From positions 1-8,771 of the forward strand of contig CAMWJQ010000146.1 in the NCBI GenBank assembly GCA_947174615.1: 8,771 nt of DNA. Direction: 5' to 3'. Shown piece after piece: positions 6,205-8,771 of the stretch. Positions within the stretch are counted from its first letter, which is position 1. The number at the start of each line of letters is the position of its first letter. Below the pieces are notes generated by a model. The model saw only the letters and a list, made by a program, of their open reading frames with translations. It was not told the DNA's origin and ran no database searches. Position numbers and translations under genes: made by a program. The stretch is from an uncultured Lachnospiraceae bacterium (GTDB lineage: Bacteria > Bacillota > Clostridia > Lachnospirales > Lachnospiraceae).

Positions 6205-6546
6205 ATGGTAGAGAATAAGAATCGCATTGTTCTGTGCGGGGCAAATGCCTACGAGCAGAAATATTATTTTAATGAAGTGTTTCGCAATATTCCTGAATCT
6301 ATCAAGGAGGAACTGCATATTATATGTGTGTTGTTCACAGAGGAGGTGGGCGGTGTATTTACGATTGTCTTTGAGGAGGACGGAAGTGTGAGCCTTGAGA
6401 CGGACGCCTACGAGGAGGATATTTTGTATGATGAGATCAGCAGCGGGCTTCTGGTGCGCGAGATTCGGATGCAGCGGCAGGAACTTCTGGAGTCGTTAAG
6501 TCTGTTTTACAGGGTGTTCGTGCTGCATGAACAGTGCGCAGACTGA
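6205..6546 (+). CDS. Small uncharacterised acidic protein between birA and coaX (DUF6145-like)
   Basis: A 113-residue protein beginning MVENKNRIVLCGANAYEQ. It has no signal peptide or transmembrane segment, so it should be cytoplasmic. It is acidic, with a hydrophobic beta-strand pattern in the first two thirds (IVLCGANAYEQKYYF, ELHIICVLFTEEVGGVFTIVFEED) and a helical, Leu/Glu-rich end (RQELLESLSLFYRVFVLHEQC). I recall this start as typical of a Lachnospiraceae family of unknown function, probably DUF6145, but cannot check it. ATG 6205 is chosen because AGAGAGG (6194-6200) precedes it and the upstream in-frame extension overlaps birA. It starts 22 bp after birA and 91 bp before coaX, which suggests cotranscription. 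Function unknown; two Cys residues (in LCGAN and IICVL) are the only hint of metal or redox chemistry and this is weak. Confidence 0.8.
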   Translation: MVENKNRIVLCGANAYEQKYYFNEVFRNIPESIKEELHIICVLFTEEVGGVFTIVFEEDGSVSLETDAYEEDILYDEISSGLLVREIRMQRQELLESLSLFYRVFVLHEQCAD

Positions 6547-6590
6547 CGGGAGAACATAAGGACAGGATGTATGTTGCTGTTCACAGGTCA

Positions 6591-6615
6591 GGAATGCGCA
6601 TATACTGCGCATTCC
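6591..6615 (+). promoter_or_regulatory. Perfect 10-bp inverted repeat just upstream of the coaX ribosome binding site
   Basis: GGAATGCGCA (6591-6600) and TGCGCATTCC (6606-6615) are perfect inverse complements around TATAC. No T tract follows on either strand, so it is not a standard terminator. It ends about 8 bp before the AAAAGGGGAG of coaX. TATACT (6601-6606) in the centre resembles a -10, with TTCACA (6580-6585) upstream at a short 15-bp spacing, so an operator-promoter overlap is possible. An RNA hairpin shaping coaX translation or mRNA stability is the alternative. Confidence 0.5.
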
Positions 6616-6637
6616 GTGAGAAAAAAGGGGAGAATAC

Positions 6638-7408
6638 ATGGTTTTAGTAGTGGATGTGGGAAATACCAACATTACGTTTGGCGTATATAACAAAAAAAGT
6701 CTTGTCACTACGTTTCGGTTGATGGCAAAGACACAGAGGACTTCAGACGAATATGGTGTGCTTATCACCGAACTTTTGTCCAAAAATCATATCAATACCA
6801 GTGAGATTGAAGGCGCCATCATCGCAAGCGTCGTGCCAAACGTCATGCACGCGCTCACAGGCGGCATTAAGCGCTATGTGTCAGAGCGGTTAATGACAGT
6901 AGGGGTAGGCATTAAAACGGGCATTAAGATTGTGACAGAAAATCCAAAAGAAATCGGTCCGGACCGAATTGTGGACGCAGTGGCTGCATATGAATTATAT
7001 GGAGGACCGATACTTGTCTTAGATTTTGGTACGGCGACAACGTATGACCTAGTCGATGAAAAAGGGTGCTTCTGCGCGGGTATCACCGCGCCGGGGATCC
7101 GAATTTCGGCAAAGGCGCTGTGGGAGGACGCGGCAAAGCTGCCGGAAATCGAAATCAAGAAGCCTGCATCGATTCTGGCGCAGGAGACCATTTCAAGTAT
7201 GCAGGCAGGACTTGTGTATGGGCAAATCGGACAGACAGAGTACATTGTACACCGTGTTCAAAAGGAGACTGGCTATGAGAACCTTAAAGTCGTGGCGACA
7301 GGGGGGCTTGGGCGCATCATAGCGGAGGAGACGGACGTGATACAGGAGTACAACAGTGCACTCACGCTGGAGGGATTACGAATTATCTATGAAAAGAACA
7401 ACAGATAG
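6638..7408 (+). CDS. coaX: Type III pantothenate kinase
   Basis: Phosphorylates pantothenate with ATP to 4'-phosphopantothenate, the first step of coenzyme A synthesis, in the cytoplasm. Type III enzymes belong to the ASKHA fold and are not inhibited by CoA; they usually need a monovalent cation. The 256-residue protein has normal length. Visible motifs are DVGNTN (6-11, phosphate binding), GPDRIVDAVAAYELYGGP (from 107, with the catalytic-region Asp), DFGTATTYDLV (129-139), and the C-terminal ATGGLGR (nucleotide binding). ATG 6638 has a strong AAAAGGGGAG at 6624-6632. It lies in the birA-to-dusB cluster and its end overlaps dusB by 20 bp, so the two are likely translationally coupled. GPDR where many homologues have GADR is a minor variation. 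Confidence 0.96.
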   Translation: MVLVVDVGNTNITFGVYNKKSLVTTFRLMAKTQRTSDEYGVLITELLSKNHINTSEIEGAIIASVVPNVMHALTGGIKRYVSERLMTVGVGIKTGIKIVTENPKEIGPDRIVDAVAAYELYGGPILVLDFGTATTYDLVDEKGCFCAGITAPGIRISAKALWEDAAKLPEIEIKKPASILAQETISSMQAGLVYGQIGQTEYIVHRVQKETGYENLKVVATGGLGRIIAEETDVIQEYNSALTLEGLRIIYEKNNR

Positions 7409-8387
7409 TGCAGCAGACAGACGGCTGACAATCGGCAGTGTCGTTCTGGAAAACAATATTGTGCTCGCACCGATGGCAGGGGTTACAGACCTGCCATTTC
7501 GGCTGATTTGCAAGGAGCAGGGTGCGGGGCTTCTGTGCACGGAGATGGTGAGCGCCAAGGCAGTTCATTTCAACAACAAAAACACGGAAGCGTTGATGGA
7601 GATACATCCGGAGGAGACGCCTGTCTCGTTACAACTGTTTGGCTCAGAGCCTGATATTATGGCAGAGACGGCAAAACGCATTGAAGAGCGTCCATTTGCA
7701 ATATTGGATATTAATATGGGCTGTCCTGTGCCGAAGGTCGTCAACAACCATGAGGGCAGTGCGCTGATGCTGGAACCGAAACTTGCAGGAGAAATCATTG
7801 ACATGGTGTCTCATGCGATTCGCAAGCCGGTGACTGTCAAAATTAGAAAGGGCTTTGACGAGGAGCATGTCAATGCAGTGGAGATTGCAAAGATTGCGGA
7901 GCAAAGCGGTGCGGCGGCAATTGTGGTACATGGCAGGACCAGGGAGCAGTACTATGCAGGAAGGGCAGACTGGGATATCATCCGTCAAGTCAAGCAGGCT
8001 GTAAACATCCCTGTCATCGGGAACGGCGATGTGACTGACGCCGCGTCAGCGGCGCGGATGCTGGCAGAGACAGGCTGTGATGGTATTATGGTGGGCAGGG
8101 CAAGCCGTGGGAATCCATGGATATTCAGAGAAATTAACCAGTATCTTGACACCGGTATCATACCGGCAAGACCCACGAAGGAGGAGGTCTGTGACACGAT
8201 TTTGAAACATGCGCGGATGCAGCTTGATGTCAAGGGCGAGTACATTGCCGTTCGGGAGATGCGAAAGCATGTGGCGTGGTACACAGCAGGTTATCCACAT
8301 TCGTCAGGGCTTCGCAGGATGGTGAATGCAATTGAAAGTTTTGCAGAGCTCACGGAAAATGTGCAAAGGATATTTTTGAGGGATTGA
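7389..8387 (+). CDS. dusB: tRNA-dihydrouridine synthase, DusB type
   Basis: FMN-dependent enzyme that reduces uridines in the tRNA D-loop region to dihydrouridine using NAD(P)H. The 332-residue protein has a TIM-barrel with APMAGVTDLPFR (27-38, FMN binding), NMGCPVPK (109-116, with catalytic Cys112), KIRKG (151-155), HGRTREQYYAGRADW (from 181), GNGDV and GRASRGNPW (phosphate of FMN), then a helical C-terminal domain. ATG 7389 gives the usual short N-terminus. Its nearest ribosome binding site, GGAGGG at 7369-7374, is 14 bp away, rather far, and lies inside coaX; a GTG at 7356 is an alternative. The 20-bp overlap with coaX suggests coupled translation. Assignment to DusB rather than another bacterial Dus rests on overall motif pattern. 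Confidence 0.93.
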   Translation: MKRTTDSAADRRLTIGSVVLENNIVLAPMAGVTDLPFRLICKEQGAGLLCTEMVSAKAVHFNNKNTEALMEIHPEETPVSLQLFGSEPDIMAETAKRIEERPFAILDINMGCPVPKVVNNHEGSALMLEPKLAGEIIDMVSHAIRKPVTVKIRKGFDEEHVNAVEIAKIAEQSGAAAIVVHGRTREQYYAGRADWDIIRQVKQAVNIPVIGNGDVTDAASAARMLAETGCDGIMVGRASRGNPWIFREINQYLDTGIIPARPTKEEVCDTILKHARMQLDVKGEYIAVREMRKHVAWYTAGYPHSSGLRRMVNAIESFAELTENVQRIFLRD

Positions 8388-8399
8388 AAATAGGATTTG

Positions 8400-8628
8400 A
8401 TGATGAAAAGACATAGTAGACAGATGGTTGGCATATATGGTATATGTTTGCGCACTGCTGGCGGTGTTTCTGACTGCGTGTGGCAAGGTGCAGCAGACGG
8501 GGATCTTGAACGTTATCAGCAGATGCTTTTGTACATTCGGGAAAATTAAACCGGCATGGAATAGAAGATACGTATCAGGTGCATTTGTGTGCAAAATCTG
8601 TTATAATTCACACCTCAATAACTTATAA
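8400..8628 (+). pseudogene. Possible decayed small lipoprotein gene
   Basis: Two tandem ATGs (8400, 8403) after a weak TAGGA begin a basic start (MMKRHSRQM). One frame over, from about 8428, the sequence reads VYVCALLAVFLTACGK, a good lipoprotein signal with lipobox LTAC. The first frame continues instead to a plausible helix (DLERYQQMLLYIREN) and stops at 8547-8549. Basic start, lipobox and helical tail therefore lie in alternating frames, as expected of a lipoprotein gene broken by frameshifts. It follows dusB by only 12 bp. The lipobox frame remains open to 8628 from a TTG without a clear ribosome binding site, so a small intact lipoprotein is the alternative. Low-confidence call. Confidence 0.35.
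8599..8607 (+). promoter_or_regulatory. Extended -10 promoter reading rightward
   Basis: TG (8599-8600), one base, then a perfect TATAAT (8602-8607) forms an extended -10 element, which can work without a good -35; none is seen at 16-18 bp. The inverted-repeat arm starting at 8605 overlaps the -10, so binding there would block this promoter. Confidence 0.5.
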
Positions 8629-8654
8629 GCTGAAAACTGGCGTAGGTGTGAATT
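8605..8654 (+). repeat. 11-bp perfect inverted repeat flanking 28 bp
   Basis: AATTCACACCT (8605-8615) and AGGTGTGAATT (8644-8654) are exact inverse complements separated by 28 bp. The left arm overlaps the -10 of the extended promoter; the right arm falls at about +30. It could be a pair of operator half-sites or a stem-loop in the leader RNA. A partial third copy, AGGTG, lies at 8577-8581. No T tract follows. Confidence 0.55.
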
Positions 8655-8668
8655 GCAACAACTGTAAC
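8638..8668 (+). repeat. Copy 2 of the intergenic element shared with 3910-3941
   Basis: TGGCGTAGGTGTGAA followed by roughly TTGCAACAACTGTAAC aligns with the element upstream of the ornithine carbamoyltransferase promoter. The right arm of the 8605-8654 inverted repeat lies inside it. TTGACA follows 60 bp from its start. Confidence 0.4.
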
Positions 8669-8697
8669 CGATTTAGGCAGCTGTGGATGTTAAAATC

Positions 8698-8726
8698 TTG
8701 ACATACCAGCGAAAAGACGCTATAAT
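8698..8726 (+). promoter_or_regulatory. Perfect consensus sigma-A promoter reading out of the window
   Basis: TTGACA (8698-8703), an exact 17-bp spacer and TATAAT (8721-8726) match the consensus at all twelve positions. Transcription would start near 8733 and run off the right edge. No ribosome binding site or convincing start codon follows within the remaining bases, so the gene begins beyond the window. Such an ideal promoter suits a highly expressed gene; in related genomes greA and lysS often follow dus, but that is memory, not evidence here. Confidence 0.85.
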
Positions 8727-8771
8727 ATGCAACAGAATTTTTAGATAATGATAAAATGATATATAAGATAG

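Noticed and set aside
1..8771. CRISPR array, tRNA/rRNA genes, insertion sequences or a defence system
   Set aside because: No regular repeat-spacer pattern, cloverleaf, transposase, terminal repeats with target duplication, or defence-type protein motifs were seen on either strand.

Overview
This 8.8-kb window looks like ordinary chromosomal housekeeping DNA from a Firmicute of the Clostridia, most likely Lachnospiraceae (Clostridium cluster XIVa). The evidence is AGGAGG-type ribosome binding sites, moderate GC in genes with AT-rich promoters, sigma-A-type TTGACA/TATAAT promoters, an HTH-containing (class II) BirA, a type III pantothenate kinase, and a small uncharacterised protein of a type I associate with Lachnospiraceae, lying between birA and coaX. 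All recognisable genes are on the + strand.

Layout. Bases 1-668 hold the 3' part of a TrkA/KtrA-type potassium-channel regulatory subunit, with an apparent one-base frameshift in its NAD-binding loop near the window edge. It is followed by a SpoU/TrmH-type RNA 2'-O-methyltransferase (711-1502) and proC (1595-2389). The proC-downstream gap contains a near-perfect 29-bp palindrome centred on the TTGACA of a good promoter. That promoter reads into a secreted SH3-SH3-cell-wall hydrolase (2568-3800), which ends in a strong intrinsic terminator (3831-3859). A new promoter then drives an ornithine carbamoyltransferase (4037-5029). After a structured, hairpin-rich 160-bp gap come birA (5190-6182), the small uncharacterised gene (6205-6546), coaX (6638-7408) and dusB (7389-8387; overlaps coaX by 20 bp). 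The last 384 bp hold the possible remnant of a small lipoprotein gene and two promoters, one a perfect TTGACA-17-TATAAT, reading out of the window.

How the genes relate. proC and the carbamoyltransferase both belong to the glutamate/ornithine/proline/arginine network but are separate transcription units. birA, the small gene, coaX and dusB form a plausible operon joining cofactor metabolism (biotin attachment, the first step of CoA synthesis) to tRNA modification.

I looked for a new system and do not see one. There is no defence cluster, mobile element, CRISPR array or tRNA/rRNA gene. What merits a second look is mostly intergenic: palindromes overlapping promoter elements, U-tract-less hairpins, a roughly 31-bp element shared by two promoter-upstream regions, the apparent frameshift in the potassium-uptake gene, and the decayed lipoprotein-like stretch.
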